Source: Paenibacillus radicis (ex Xue et al. 2023)
GTDB lineage: Bacteria > Bacillota > Bacilli > Paenibacillales > NBRC-103111
NCBI RefSeq assembly: GCF_024722015.1
Contig: NZ_JANQBD010000034.1
Coordinates: forward strand, 26,801-90,800
Reading direction: 5' to 3'
DNA: 64,000 nucleotides
Shown piece after piece: positions 1 through 7,306 of the stretch. Position numbers and translations under genes: made by a program. The first letter of the stretch is position 1, and each line of letters starts with the position of its first letter. The notes beneath the pieces were generated by a model. It was not told the DNA's origin. It did not search any database and saw nothing but the letters and a program-made list of their open reading frames with translations.

Positions 1-1
1 T

Positions 2-961
2 ATGACCAGCTGGGGATTAATTCTCATTCCAAAGGAAAGCCTCTTAGAAGCTCATCACATAGAATGGATAATGAATCATGGAATTATAATGGAGGAGCAT
101 GATTTTGAGAACCCTCACCAAGTTACCAACGAGGAGCTAGTTACCCAGGCTAGTGAAATGGTCAAAGAAATGTTTCATTTAATTAATGAGGAGAAAGAAA
201 TTCCTCTGGAAGCTTTGAATCGATCCGTGATTCCTGCGATTTATCAAGCAAGCGAGTTTCCGAGTTTGTTCAGTGTGCTTTCTGGTCTTCAGGCCAAGGA
301 TGATTATACATACAGGCACAATATTGGAGTAGGGGTTATTTCTACATTAATTGGGAAATGGCTGCACCTCTCCGAAGAAGAGCTGTCTATGCTGAGTACA
401 GCAGCTACACTTCATGACGTTGGAAAGATACAAATTCGTGATGAGATCCTGAATAAGCCCGGAAAATATTCGAATGAAGAGTATGAAATTATGAAGCAGC
501 ACACGAAGTTTGGGTTTGATATTATTAAACGGACTCCCAATTTACCCCCTGAATTAGCATTGGTAGCGCTGCAGCATCACGAGAGGGAGGATGGTCAAGG
601 ATACCCGAATGGATTGAAGGGCGATCAAATCGAGTTTTTCAGTAAAATTGTCGCTGTAGCCGATATTTTTCATGCCATGACCTCTAAAAGGGTATATAAG
701 GATGCAACACCTTTTTATTTGGTCATTCGTCAAATGCAGGAGGATCGATTCGGACTGCTGGATCCTTTGATCTGCAGTGTATTTATTCGGCGAATGATGG
801 AGCTGGCTGTTGGAGACGAAGTGATACTTACCGACGGGCGCCGCGGGGAAATTGTGAATAGCAACCCCCTAGATCTTACTAATCCTTTGGTAAAAGTCGG
901 AGACGAATATATCAATTTGAGTGAGCACCCAAATTTGTTCATCCAAACCTTGGTGGGATAA
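2..961 (+). CDS. HD-GYP domain c-di-GMP phosphodiesterase (5' end probably cut by window edge)
   Basis: Predicted cyclic-di-GMP phosphodiesterase. In the 319 residues visible, an HD pair lies at H138-D139 (TLHDVGKIQ), followed by the family block HHEREDGQGYP around 192-202 with the GYP triplet, and VADIFHAMTSKR around 219-230. These are the metal ligands and diagnostic motif of HD-GYP proteins. The first 130 residues are a less conserved helical N-terminus. The first ATG is at base 2 and no ribosome site can be seen, so the true start may lie upstream. A diguanylate cyclase follows 32 bases later and then a CheY protein, so the three form one signalling unit with both synthesis and breakdown of the messenger. 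No membrane segment or receiver domain is seen in this part. The domain call is firm; enzymatic activity is inferred from intact motifs. Confidence 0.9.
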   Translation: MTSWGLILIPKESLLEAHHIEWIMNHGIIMEEHDFENPHQVTNEELVTQASEMVKEMFHLINEEKEIPLEALNRSVIPAIYQASEFPSLFSVLSGLQAKDDYTYRHNIGVGVISTLIGKWLHLSEEELSMLSTAATLHDVGKIQIRDEILNKPGKYSNEEYEIMKQHTKFGFDIIKRTPNLPPELALVALQHHEREDGQGYPNGLKGDQIEFFSKIVAVADIFHAMTSKRVYKDATPFYLVIRQMQEDRFGLLDPLICSVFIRRMMELAVGDEVILTDGRRGEIVNSNPLDLTNPLVKVGDEYINLSEHPNLFIQTLVG

Positions 962-993
962 GTGAAAATATGATCATAAGGGTGAAACCGATC

Positions 994-1917
994 ATGAGCC
1001 AACAGCCAAATGACTTGATTCAAGTCGAGGCGCTAATCAAACGGCCTGAGATGCTTAGTTATATTTTGGGGCAGCTATCCAATCGCATGTATATTCTTGA
1101 TATGGATGGAACGATTGCTTATACGGTGCTTACTCAACAATCGCTTCTGGAGCTCGTGCTGATTTCAGAGCCTGTAACCCTGTTTACATGTATTCATCCT
1201 GATAATCAATTGATTGTGAAGGAAAGTCTGGATGAACTACTAACGAACAATGACAAGGTTTCCTTTGAGTGTCAGTGGGCGGTTAATAATGAAGAATGGT
1301 CGTGGATTGAAGCGGTAATTATTCCTGTTAAAGAAGCGGATTCTACTGTACATAAGTATTTGCTTTCTATAAGAAGTATTTCGGAAATGAAGGAAAGAGA
1401 AGAACAGCTATCTCGATTGGCTTATCTTGATCCGCTTACAGAGCTGCCTAACCGGAGAGCGTTTGAGCTGCATTTGCAGCAAGCTATCGCGAATGCCAAG
1501 CGGTACAATCAGCTGATGGCGCTTTTTTATACGGATATTGATGATTTTAAATGGATTAATGACCGATACGGGCATGAGACTGGAGATTTGCTGCTTAAAG
1601 CCTTTGCTTCCAAGGTAAAGCGATGTATACGGGAAATCGATATGCTATCACGCTTGGGTGGCGATGAATTTGTTATTCTTTTGCCCCGAATCGATACGGT
1701 TACTAGTGTCCAAAGGGTGGCTGAGCGAGTTGTGTCTTCCGTTAGGGAAGGCTGGAGGATTGGCGAACAGGTTCTGGAGGCTACGATAAGTATGGGAGTT
1801 GCTGTTTATCCGAGCGACGGTGACGATGCGGTCAAGCTGCTTCAGAATGTGGACAAAGCCTTATATCAGGTCAAAAATAATGGCCGAAACGGCATATCCT
1901 ATTATACTCAAAACTAA
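994..1917 (+). CDS. GGDEF diguanylate cyclase with N-terminal PAS-like sensor domain
   Basis: Predicted diguanylate cyclase that makes c-di-GMP from two GTP. The C-terminal half begins at DPLTELPNRRAF and carries an intact active-site GGDEF (residues 222-226 counted from this start). REID, an RxxD inhibitory site, sits five residues before it, so product feedback inhibition is expected. Residues about 20-135 look like a PAS fold (YILDMDGTI, then a WSWIEAVIIPV strand and the IRSISEMKEREEQL linker typical of PAS-GGDEF junctions). No membrane segment is present, so the protein is probably cytoplasmic. An upstream ATG at 970 is in frame, but the ATG at 994 has AAGGGTG nine bases upstream and is preferred. 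The gene lies between the HD-GYP gene and a CheY gene. The ligand of the PAS-like domain is unknown. Confidence 0.9.
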   Translation: MSQQPNDLIQVEALIKRPEMLSYILGQLSNRMYILDMDGTIAYTVLTQQSLLELVLISEPVTLFTCIHPDNQLIVKESLDELLTNNDKVSFECQWAVNNEEWSWIEAVIIPVKEADSTVHKYLLSIRSISEMKEREEQLSRLAYLDPLTELPNRRAFELHLQQAIANAKRYNQLMALFYTDIDDFKWINDRYGHETGDLLLKAFASKVKRCIREIDMLSRLGGDEFVILLPRIDTVTSVQRVAERVVSSVREGWRIGEQVLEATISMGVAVYPSDGDDAVKLLQNVDKALYQVKNNGRNGISYYTQN

Positions 1918-1952
1918 ATTTAGAACTAATTGCATAAGGGAGAGAACAGTGG

Positions 1953-2312
1953 ATGGCAAAAATACTAGTGGTTGATGATGCGGCATTTATGCGAATGATG
2001 CTTAAAGATATTTTAACAAAAGGTGGTCACGAAGTAGTAGGGGAAGCCGAGAACGGAATTGTTGCTGTTGAAAAGTTCAATCAGCTGCATCCCGACCTGG
2101 TGACGATGGATATTACTATGCCTGAAATGGAGGGGATCGAAGCTCTCAAGCTGATAAAAGGCCAGCATCCTTCAGCCAAAGTTATTATGTGTTCTGCGAT
2201 GGGGCAGCAGCATATGGTTGTTCAAGCTATTCAAGCTGGAGCGAGAGACTTTATAGTTAAGCCGTTCCAGTCGGAGAGAGTTCTCGAATCCATTAGCAAG
2301 GCGATTAATTAA
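1953..2312 (+). CDS. CheY-like single-domain response regulator
   Basis: Stand-alone receiver domain of 119 residues. The phosphorylation pocket is complete: acidic D8 and D9, phospho-acceptor D53 in TMDITMPEMEG, switch S81 and K103 in the KPF motif. No output domain follows, so it must act by binding a partner, as CheY does at the flagellar motor or as a phosphorelay or c-di-GMP pathway adaptor. AGGGAGAG precedes the ATG. It is the third gene of the c-di-GMP trio, 35 bases after the GGDEF gene. No histidine kinase is visible in the window, so its input is unknown. It could be a chemotaxis CheY, but no other che gene is present here, so no symbol is given. Confidence 0.9.
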   Translation: MAKILVVDDAAFMRMMLKDILTKGGHEVVGEAENGIVAVEKFNQLHPDLVTMDITMPEMEGIEALKLIKGQHPSAKVIMCSAMGQQHMVVQAIQAGARDFIVKPFQSERVLESISKAIN

Positions 2313-2623
2313 TAATTCATCATACGGATCTGATTAGCAAATAGATAGGATGAGGTATGAGAAGGGCTGCCGAGATATTGACGGGGTCCTTTTTCGTATT
2401 TGGTGAAATAGGTAAAAAAGAATTCTGGCTGTCAGAGCCTCATGCTTTCAGGTGTTTTTAGACGTATCCTTACTTAAACTCGTTATTTTAGCTGTTTTTA
2501 TGGTATATTAAAAAATAAAGGTATTTTTAGACTTCATTTCTCACCAAAATTTGCTATTAAGCATAGCTCAGCATTAAAATGTTCTTAATCACGTTACCGA
2601 CCCCACCAAAGAGAGGCCGTATC
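2313..2623. other. Intergenic stretch, nothing recognised
   Basis: About 310 bases between the CheY gene and the 5-formyl-THF cyclo-ligase gene. It is AT-rich in its second half, with runs such as TTTTTAGAC repeated at about 2455 and 2524. I find no clear terminator, RNA gene or convincing -35/-10 pair. A promoter for the downstream gene is expected here but I cannot place it. Confidence 0.4.
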
Positions 2624-3250
2624 ATGAATATCAAAGAATGGAAAATCGAGCTACGCCGCAAAGCGGAGGCTGAACGGAATGCTTTGACGCCATCCGAGCG
2701 GAGTGTAAAATCCAAGCGGATCAACGAATTATTAATCAAACGAATAAGTGATGTCCTGGATTCCCGGGTTAAGCTGGGACGCAGACCGACTCTTTTTACC
2801 TACATGCCGGTGAAATCTGAGGTTGATGTAACTCCGGTGATGGAAGCTTGCTGGTTAAAGCGTTACCGAGTTTTGGTACCTAAGGTACAGCCGGAGCAAA
2901 AACTGAAGCTCTTCGAAATTCGCTCCCACTCCGATTTGGAGAAAGGGACTTGGGGAATTTTGGAGCCGGTTCCTGATGCGGAATTTCTGACTGATATTCG
3001 CCAGATTGATGCTGCGCTTGTACCTGGGCTGGCTTTTGATCTTGATCTGGGGCGTCTTGGTTACGGGGGCGGTTATTACGACCGGTTTATGCAGCAGTAT
3101 GTACGTGCTGGATTTATTAGGCCTTATATTATTGCGGGTGCATTCGATTTACAGCTTATTGAGGAAGTCCCGATGGGCTTGTTCGATTTCCGGTTGGATG
3201 AACTTATTACAGAGCAAAGAACGGTTCGGGCTGCTAAGACCACGAAGTAA
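2624..3250 (+). CDS. fau: 5-formyltetrahydrofolate cyclo-ligase
   Basis: Predicted 5,10-methenyltetrahydrofolate synthetase, which uses ATP to turn 5-formyl-THF back into the active one-carbon folate pool. The 208-residue product has the family layout: a basic N-terminal helix (LRRKAEAERNAL), a central FTYMPVKSEVDVTPVMEAC strand-helix region, and the C-terminal nucleotide-binding loop LGYGGGYYDRF near residues 145-155. The longer frame opening at 2579 is not used because the ATG at 2624 has AGAGAGGC just upstream and gives the usual length. The next gene, moaC, starts about 50 bases later on the same strand, so transcription together is likely. Also called yqgN or ygfA in other species. Confidence 0.92.
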   Translation: MNIKEWKIELRRKAEAERNALTPSERSVKSKRINELLIKRISDVLDSRVKLGRRPTLFTYMPVKSEVDVTPVMEACWLKRYRVLVPKVQPEQKLKLFEIRSHSDLEKGTWGILEPVPDAEFLTDIRQIDAALVPGLAFDLDLGRLGYGGGYYDRFMQQYVRAGFIRPYIIAGAFDLQLIEEVPMGLFDFRLDELITEQRTVRAAKTTK

Positions 3251-3301
3251 GGCCGATGATATGCTGTGTCTGCACCATGCGTACGAGAGGAGAGCTGCAC
3301 C

Positions 3302-3802
3302 GTGTCTGATATTGATGTTAGCCGGCTAACCCATTTTAATGAACAAGGCAGAGCCCGAATGGTTGATATTTCTGACAAGCAGGAGACGAGTCGGAGCGCA
3401 ACTGCGCGAACTATAGTTACCATGATGCCTTCTACATTGCAGTTGATTAAGCAAGGCAAAATTGGTAAAGGAGATGTTCTTGCGGTTTCTCAGGTGGCTG
3501 CGATTATGGCTGCGAAGAAAACTTCCGATTGGATTCCAATGTGTCATCCGCTAATGCTAACTGGGGTAGACGTCCGCTTTTCCGATAATGAACAAGATGA
3601 ATTATACATAGAAGCTACTGTCAGAACCAAAGGGCAAACCGGTGTCGAAATGGAGGCTCTCACAGCCGTTTCTGCTGCCGCGTTAACCGTTTATGACATG
3701 TGCAAGGCGGCGGAGAAGACGATGCAGATCGGTCCAACGCTGCTGCTTAATAAATCAGGAGGAAAAAACGGTGACTTTCACAGAAAAGACACCGATTTGT
3801 AA
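3302..3802 (+). CDS. moaC: Cyclic pyranopterin monophosphate synthase MoaC
   Basis: Second enzyme of molybdenum cofactor synthesis; with MoaA it converts GTP to cyclic pyranopterin monophosphate. The 166-residue product carries the MoaC signatures: ARMVDISDKQET near the N-terminus, MCHPLMLTGVD in the middle and GVEMEALTAVSAAALTVYDMCKA near the C-terminus, which holds the conserved Asp-Met-x-Lys active-site segment. The start is taken as the GTG at 3302, with AGAGGAGA eight bases upstream; the ATG at 3266 would add 12 residues not typical of the family. moaB follows about 40 bases later. moaA is not in this window, so the operon is not the whole pathway. Confidence 0.95.
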   Translation: MSDIDVSRLTHFNEQGRARMVDISDKQETSRSATARTIVTMMPSTLQLIKQGKIGKGDVLAVSQVAAIMAAKKTSDWIPMCHPLMLTGVDVRFSDNEQDELYIEATVRTKGQTGVEMEALTAVSAAALTVYDMCKAAEKTMQIGPTLLLNKSGGKNGDFHRKDTDL

Positions 3803-3843
3803 TAACTTTACGATACAATGGACCCATGGAGAGGAGTAAGCTT

Positions 3844-4347
3844 ATGCGTTGGAAAGTGGCGATTTTGACGGCAAGCGATCGAGGATCCCTTGGAGAGCGA
3901 GAAGATACAAGCGCCCAAGTCATTCGGGAGCTCATTGAAGAGGAAATCAATGGGGAAATTATCGAATATCGGGTCGTGCCGGATGAGAAAGATGAAATTA
4001 TGGCTGCGCTCATAGAAATGACCGATTATTTCAAGGTCGATTTGATTCTTACTACGGGTGGGACAGGACTTGCACTGCGTGATGTGACTCCGGAGGCAAC
4101 ATTGAGTGTCATAGACCGTCAAGCTCCGGGATTTGCCGAGGCCATGCGGATGATATCGATGAAGAAATCGCCTCGTGCCATGCTCTCACGCGCTGTATCG
4201 GGAATTCGCGGCAGAACGTTAATAATAAATCTGCCTGGAAGTCCGAAGGGTGTGTCTGAAAATTTGGCTGCCATTATGGAGCAGCTTCCTCATGCTCTGG
4301 GTATACTCACTGGACGCGAAGGGGATCATGGCTATGAAGAAGCTTGA
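3844..4347 (+). CDS. moaB: MoaB/Mog-type molybdopterin adenylyltransferase family protein
   Basis: Small MoCF-domain protein (167 residues) that binds molybdopterin and, in Mog-type members, adenylates it before metal insertion. Recognised by ILTASDRGSLGEREDTSA at the N-terminus, the substrate loop TTGGTGLALRDVTPEAT in the middle and INLPGSPKGVSENL near the end. The ATG at 3844 is chosen over that at 3826 because GAGAGGAG sits eight bases upstream of it. The gene overlaps the start of the MoeA-like gene, which points to translational coupling. MoaB and MogA are hard to separate by eye, so the exact step is inferred. Confidence 0.9.
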   Translation: MRWKVAILTASDRGSLGEREDTSAQVIRELIEEEINGEIIEYRVVPDEKDEIMAALIEMTDYFKVDLILTTGGTGLALRDVTPEATLSVIDRQAPGFAEAMRMISMKKSPRAMLSRAVSGIRGRTLIINLPGSPKGVSENLAAIMEQLPHALGILTGREGDHGYEEA

Positions 4348-5338
4348 TTCCATGCTTCGCGAGGTGAAGGTAGAAGAAGCGATAGGCAAGGTTCTGGCTC
4401 ATGATTTGACGCAAATTATCCCTGGAGCGTTCAAAGGACGCTTATTTACAAAAGGCCATGTCATTACTGAACAGGATATTCCCGCTCTGCTCAGTATCGG
4501 CAAGGAGCACATCTATGTTATTGCGATGGAGGAAGGCTGGCTGCATGAGGATGAAGCCGCAATCCGTTTGGCTCGCGCTGCTGTGGGAGCCAATGTGTCA
4601 TTGACCGAGCCGCATGAGGGCAAGGTTTCTTTAAAGTCGACTATTCATGGATTGGTCAAAATCAATAAGTCATTGGTTGATGCAGCTAACTCTATAGATC
4701 AGGTGGTCATGTCCACGCTGAAATCGAATACAGTTGTCAAGCAGGGTCAAGTTCTAACCGGAACCCGCGTTATTCCGCTTCTTGTTGAGGAGGAAAAGGT
4801 GCGGCAGGTGGAGCAACTTGCTGTAACACCATTGGTTGAAGTTAAGCCGTTTCGTCCTCTCCGTGTAGGCTTGATTACTACGGGCAGCGAGGTATATAAG
4901 GGCCGAATTCAAGATAAATTCGGGCCTGTTGTTCGTGATAAGGTAGCGGCATTAGGCTCTGAGATTATAGAGCAGCGATTGACCCCGGACGAAAGCGATA
5001 CAATTGTTAATGAAATTCGCTATTTTTTGGAGGAGCGGAAGGTCGACCTGATCCTGGTAACCGGCGGCATGTCGGTGGATCCGGATGATCGGACACCGGG
5101 TGCGATTAAGCAGGCTGGGGCACGTATAGTCAGCTACGGTACTCCGATGCTTCCTGGGTCTATGCTGCTTATGGGCTATCTGGGTGATTCGGAGGTGCCT
5201 ATCATGGGTCTGCCGGGTTGTGTGATGCACGACCCCTATACTTCGTTCGACGTGCTATTACCACGTATTTGCGCAGGAGAAGTTATTGTGCGTGAAGATA
5301 TTACGGAGCTGGGGTACGGAGGCTTGTACTACTGTTAG
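4334..5338 (+). CDS. Molybdopterin-binding (MoeA-like, MoCF domain) protein
   Basis: Predicted protein of molybdenum cofactor metabolism, 334 residues. The C-terminal half is a MoCF_biosynth fold: RVGLITTGSEVYKGRIQDKFG, then LILVTGGMSVDPDDRTPGAIKQAG and IMGLPGCVMHDPYTSFD. Residues 1-160 (MLREVKVEEAIGKVLAHDLTQI) resemble the opening of MoeA-type proteins, but the protein is shorter than full MoeA (about 400 residues) and lacks a clear domain IV, so it may bind molybdopterin without being the metal-inserting enzyme. The start is one of two close ATGs (4328 or 4334); the second has better spacing from GAAGGGG. The gene overlaps moaB by 14 bases and tatA starts about 60 bases after its stop. Confidence 0.82.
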   Translation: MKKLDSMLREVKVEEAIGKVLAHDLTQIIPGAFKGRLFTKGHVITEQDIPALLSIGKEHIYVIAMEEGWLHEDEAAIRLARAAVGANVSLTEPHEGKVSLKSTIHGLVKINKSLVDAANSIDQVVMSTLKSNTVVKQGQVLTGTRVIPLLVEEEKVRQVEQLAVTPLVEVKPFRPLRVGLITTGSEVYKGRIQDKFGPVVRDKVAALGSEIIEQRLTPDESDTIVNEIRYFLEERKVDLILVTGGMSVDPDDRTPGAIKQAGARIVSYGTPMLPGSMLLMGYLGDSEVPIMGLPGCVMHDPYTSFDVLLPRICAGEVIVREDITELGYGGLYYC

Positions 5339-5401
5339 AGCATAGGCTTAGGCAGAAGTACTGTCTGCCAAAAGCCTCATAGAAAGGAGTTGTTACAACA
5401 A

Positions 5402-5758
5402 ATGAGCTTAAGTCATATGTTGTTGATTGCCGTTGTTGTGCTGGTCTTATTCGGGCCGAGCAAGCTTCCCGAGCTGGGGAGAGCCATAGGCAAGACGATG
5501 CGCGAGTTTAAGAAAGGCGCTCAAGACTTGATGGAGGACGTTCATGCGTCAGCGCCTAAAGAAGAGCGTAAGGATGTGACGCCACGACCGGCTCCAGATC
5601 CAGTATCGGGAATGATGCTTCCGCCTGTAGCGGCTGCACCTGAGCGGCCCGTTCAGCAAGCTCAGCAGGCTCAGACGCAGCAGGAGCAGGGGACCAAGCA
5701 GGCGGCTCAGCAAATCCCGCAGGAGAAGCCTGCGGATACAAGAAGACTGCCTGAATAA
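5402..5758 (+). CDS. tatA: Twin-arginine translocase subunit TatA/TatE
   Basis: Pore-forming subunit of the Tat system, which exports folded proteins. The 118-residue product has the TatA plan: one N-terminal membrane helix (MLLIAVVVLVLFG), the hinge FGPSKLPELG, an amphipathic helix (GRAIGKTMREFKKGAQDLMED), then a hydrophilic tail. The tail is long and rich in Pro, Ala and Gln (about residues 50-118). The ATG at 5402 follows AAAGGAG at a rather long 12-base spacing; an in-frame TTG at 5390 directly abuts the ribosome site and is unlikely. tatC is 42 bases downstream, forming a minimal TatA-TatC pair of the Gram-positive type. Its place behind cofactor genes fits export of molybdoenzymes. Confidence 0.95.
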   Translation: MSLSHMLLIAVVVLVLFGPSKLPELGRAIGKTMREFKKGAQDLMEDVHASAPKEERKDVTPRPAPDPVSGMMLPPVAAAPERPVQQAQQAQTQQEQGTKQAAQQIPQEKPADTRRLPE

Positions 5759-5800
5759 GCTTCACGTTTACCACTTCACAGCTAGGTTGGTGAAACCTTT

Positions 5801-6559
5801 ATGGATATGGATGATGCGATGTCGCTCGTCGAGCATCTGGGTGAGCTTCGCAAACGAATTATTTGGATCATCGTCGTTCTGATTATTGGGATGGTTATCG
5901 GGTTGATTTTTGCGCAGCCCCTGATCACTTATCTCAAGCAAGTACCTCCGGCGGACGGAATCAGCTGGAACGTATTTTCCCCTTGGGATGCTATTCGGAT
6001 GTACATGAATTTTGCACTGGTTACAGGCCTTATTGTTACGCTGCCCTTTGCTTTGTACCAAATCTGGTCCTTTCTGAAGCCGGGGCTGCGTGTAGAAGAG
6101 CAGAAAGCGTCTTTGATGTTCGTGCCCTTCGCTTTTATATTATTTCTGATTGGCTTGGCATTTGCGTATTTTGTCGTTTTCAAAATGGCCTTTCTGTTTA
6201 CATCGAGTATTACGGAGAAGCTGTCGCTTCAAGAGACCTATGGGATCTCGCAATATTTCACGTTCATGTTTAATATTTTGATTCCGATCTCATTGCTGTT
6301 TGAGCTTCCTATAGTCATCATGTTTTTAACCAAGCTTCGTATCTTAAATCCTAAACGGCTGCATACTTTGCGTCGTTATGCCTATTTGCTGCTTGTTATT
6401 GTAGCGTCCATGATTACCCCTCCTGATGCGGTTTCTGCGATTGTCGTATCCGTGCCTATGATCTTGCTGTATGAGTTCAGTGTGCTGTTATCCGGGGTTG
6501 TGTACCGTAAGCAGCTGGCCAAGGATAAAGCTTGGGAGGAAGAATTCGGCGAGAAATAA
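5801..6559 (+). CDS. tatC: Twin-arginine translocase subunit TatC
   Basis: Multi-spanning receptor subunit of the Tat translocase that recognises twin-arginine signal peptides. The 252-residue protein has about six hydrophobic segments and the family landmarks: the cytoplasmic N-terminal HLGELRKRI, the first-loop segment FSPWDAIRMYMNFALV, and FLKPGLRVEEQ in the cytoplasmic loop known to contact signal peptides. ASMITPPDAVSAIVVSVPM in the last third is also typical. GGTGA lies eight bases before the ATG. It is the last gene of the fau/moa/tat run, and a strong hairpin terminator follows directly. Confidence 0.96.
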   Translation: MDMDDAMSLVEHLGELRKRIIWIIVVLIIGMVIGLIFAQPLITYLKQVPPADGISWNVFSPWDAIRMYMNFALVTGLIVTLPFALYQIWSFLKPGLRVEEQKASLMFVPFAFILFLIGLAFAYFVVFKMAFLFTSSITEKLSLQETYGISQYFTFMFNILIPISLLFELPIVIMFLTKLRILNPKRLHTLRRYAYLLLVIVASMITPPDAVSAIVVSVPMILLYEFSVLLSGVVYRKQLAKDKAWEEEFGEK

Positions 6560-6624
6560 CACCTGGGGTTTACAGTCATTTAAAGATAGTGCTGATGACT
6601 GTGAGCCCAAGGTGTTTTTTTTGT
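6558..6624 (+). terminator. Rho-independent terminator after tatC
   Basis: A long hairpin starts at the tatC stop codon: left arm CACCTGGGGTTTACAGTCAT pairs with ATGACTGTGAGCCCAAGGTG across a 15-base loop, with only a few G-T or mismatched positions, and is followed by a run of eight T. It closes the fau/moa/tat unit before the groES promoter. Confidence 0.9.
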
Positions 6625-6759
6625 TGTAGAGCGAACAATCAACGGATTTCTACAAGCAGGATAGGAGTAAAAAGCGCTGTGAACGAGTGTGTCGGAGGGC
6701 CGTATATTTTATTTTTGGATGGATAGAATGATGGGGGTGTGAAAATTCGGTAAAAGCAC

Positions 6760-6788
6760 TTGCAAATTTGCGGCAAACTGAGTATCAT
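6760..6788 (+). promoter_or_regulatory. Sigma-A type promoter of groES-groEL
   Basis: -35 box TTGCAA at 6760-6765 and -10 box TATCAT at 6783-6788 with a 17-base spacer. Transcription would start near 6795, just before the CIRCE operator, so bound repressor would block the earliest transcribed bases. Confidence 0.75.
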
Positions 6789-6799
6789 AATAAGTGTTG

Positions 6800-6826
6800 T
6801 TAGCACTTGAGGTATTTGAGTGCTAA
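6800..6826 (+). promoter_or_regulatory. CIRCE operator (HrcA binding site)
   Basis: TTAGCACTT, nine bases, GAGTGCTAA: the CIRCE inverted repeat with a single departure from the consensus arm TTAGCACTC. CIRCE is the operator of the heat-shock repressor HrcA in Gram-positive bacteria. It lies between the predicted transcription start and the groES ribosome site, so groESL should be heat-inducible through HrcA. Confidence 0.95.
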
Positions 6827-6867
6827 TGTAAGAAATTTAGAACCATATATAAGGAGGCTATTTTCTA

Positions 6868-7149
6868 ATGATCAAACCTTTAGGTGATCGCGTTGTCATT
6901 GAAGCCATTGCTAAGGAGGAAACGACCGCAAGCGGTATTTTTCTACCTGAGACTGCCAAGGAAAAACCGCAAGAAGGTAAAGTTGTAGCGGTAGGCAGCG
7001 GCGCACTAAAAGACGGAGAGCGTATTCCGCTTGAAGTTAAGGAAGGCGACCGTATCATTTTCTCCAAATACGCTGGTACTGAAGTTAAATTTGAGGGCCG
7101 CGAGCTTCTAATTTTGCGCGAAAGCGACATTCTTGCTGTTCTAGCCTAA
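6868..7149 (+). CDS. groES: Co-chaperonin GroES
   Basis: Ten-kDa lid of the GroEL folding chamber, 93 residues, the standard length. The N-terminal IKPLGDRVVIE strand, the mobile loop region (ETTASGIFLPETAKEKPQ) that docks onto GroEL, and the C-terminal ESDILAVL strand are all present. AAGGAGGCT precedes the ATG. It is the first gene of the CIRCE-controlled operon; groEL follows after 157 bases, a longer gap than in many relatives, with a short GTCCTT/AAGGAC hairpin inside it but no T-run. Confidence 0.97.
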   Translation: MIKPLGDRVVIEAIAKEETTASGIFLPETAKEKPQEGKVVAVGSGALKDGERIPLEVKEGDRIIFSKYAGTEVKFEGRELLILRESDILAVLA

Positions 7150-7306
7150 TTAGGGTTCTTATACCTATAGACGCCTCATCAGCTGCTAATGAAATTAGCG
7201 AGCTTATACTTAGACAGGCTCGTCCTTGAAGGACGGTAAGCCGATTCCTTAAGAAGCTAAACGGAACGTTTCCAACATACAATTTATTTTCGGGAGGGTA
7301 TCACTC

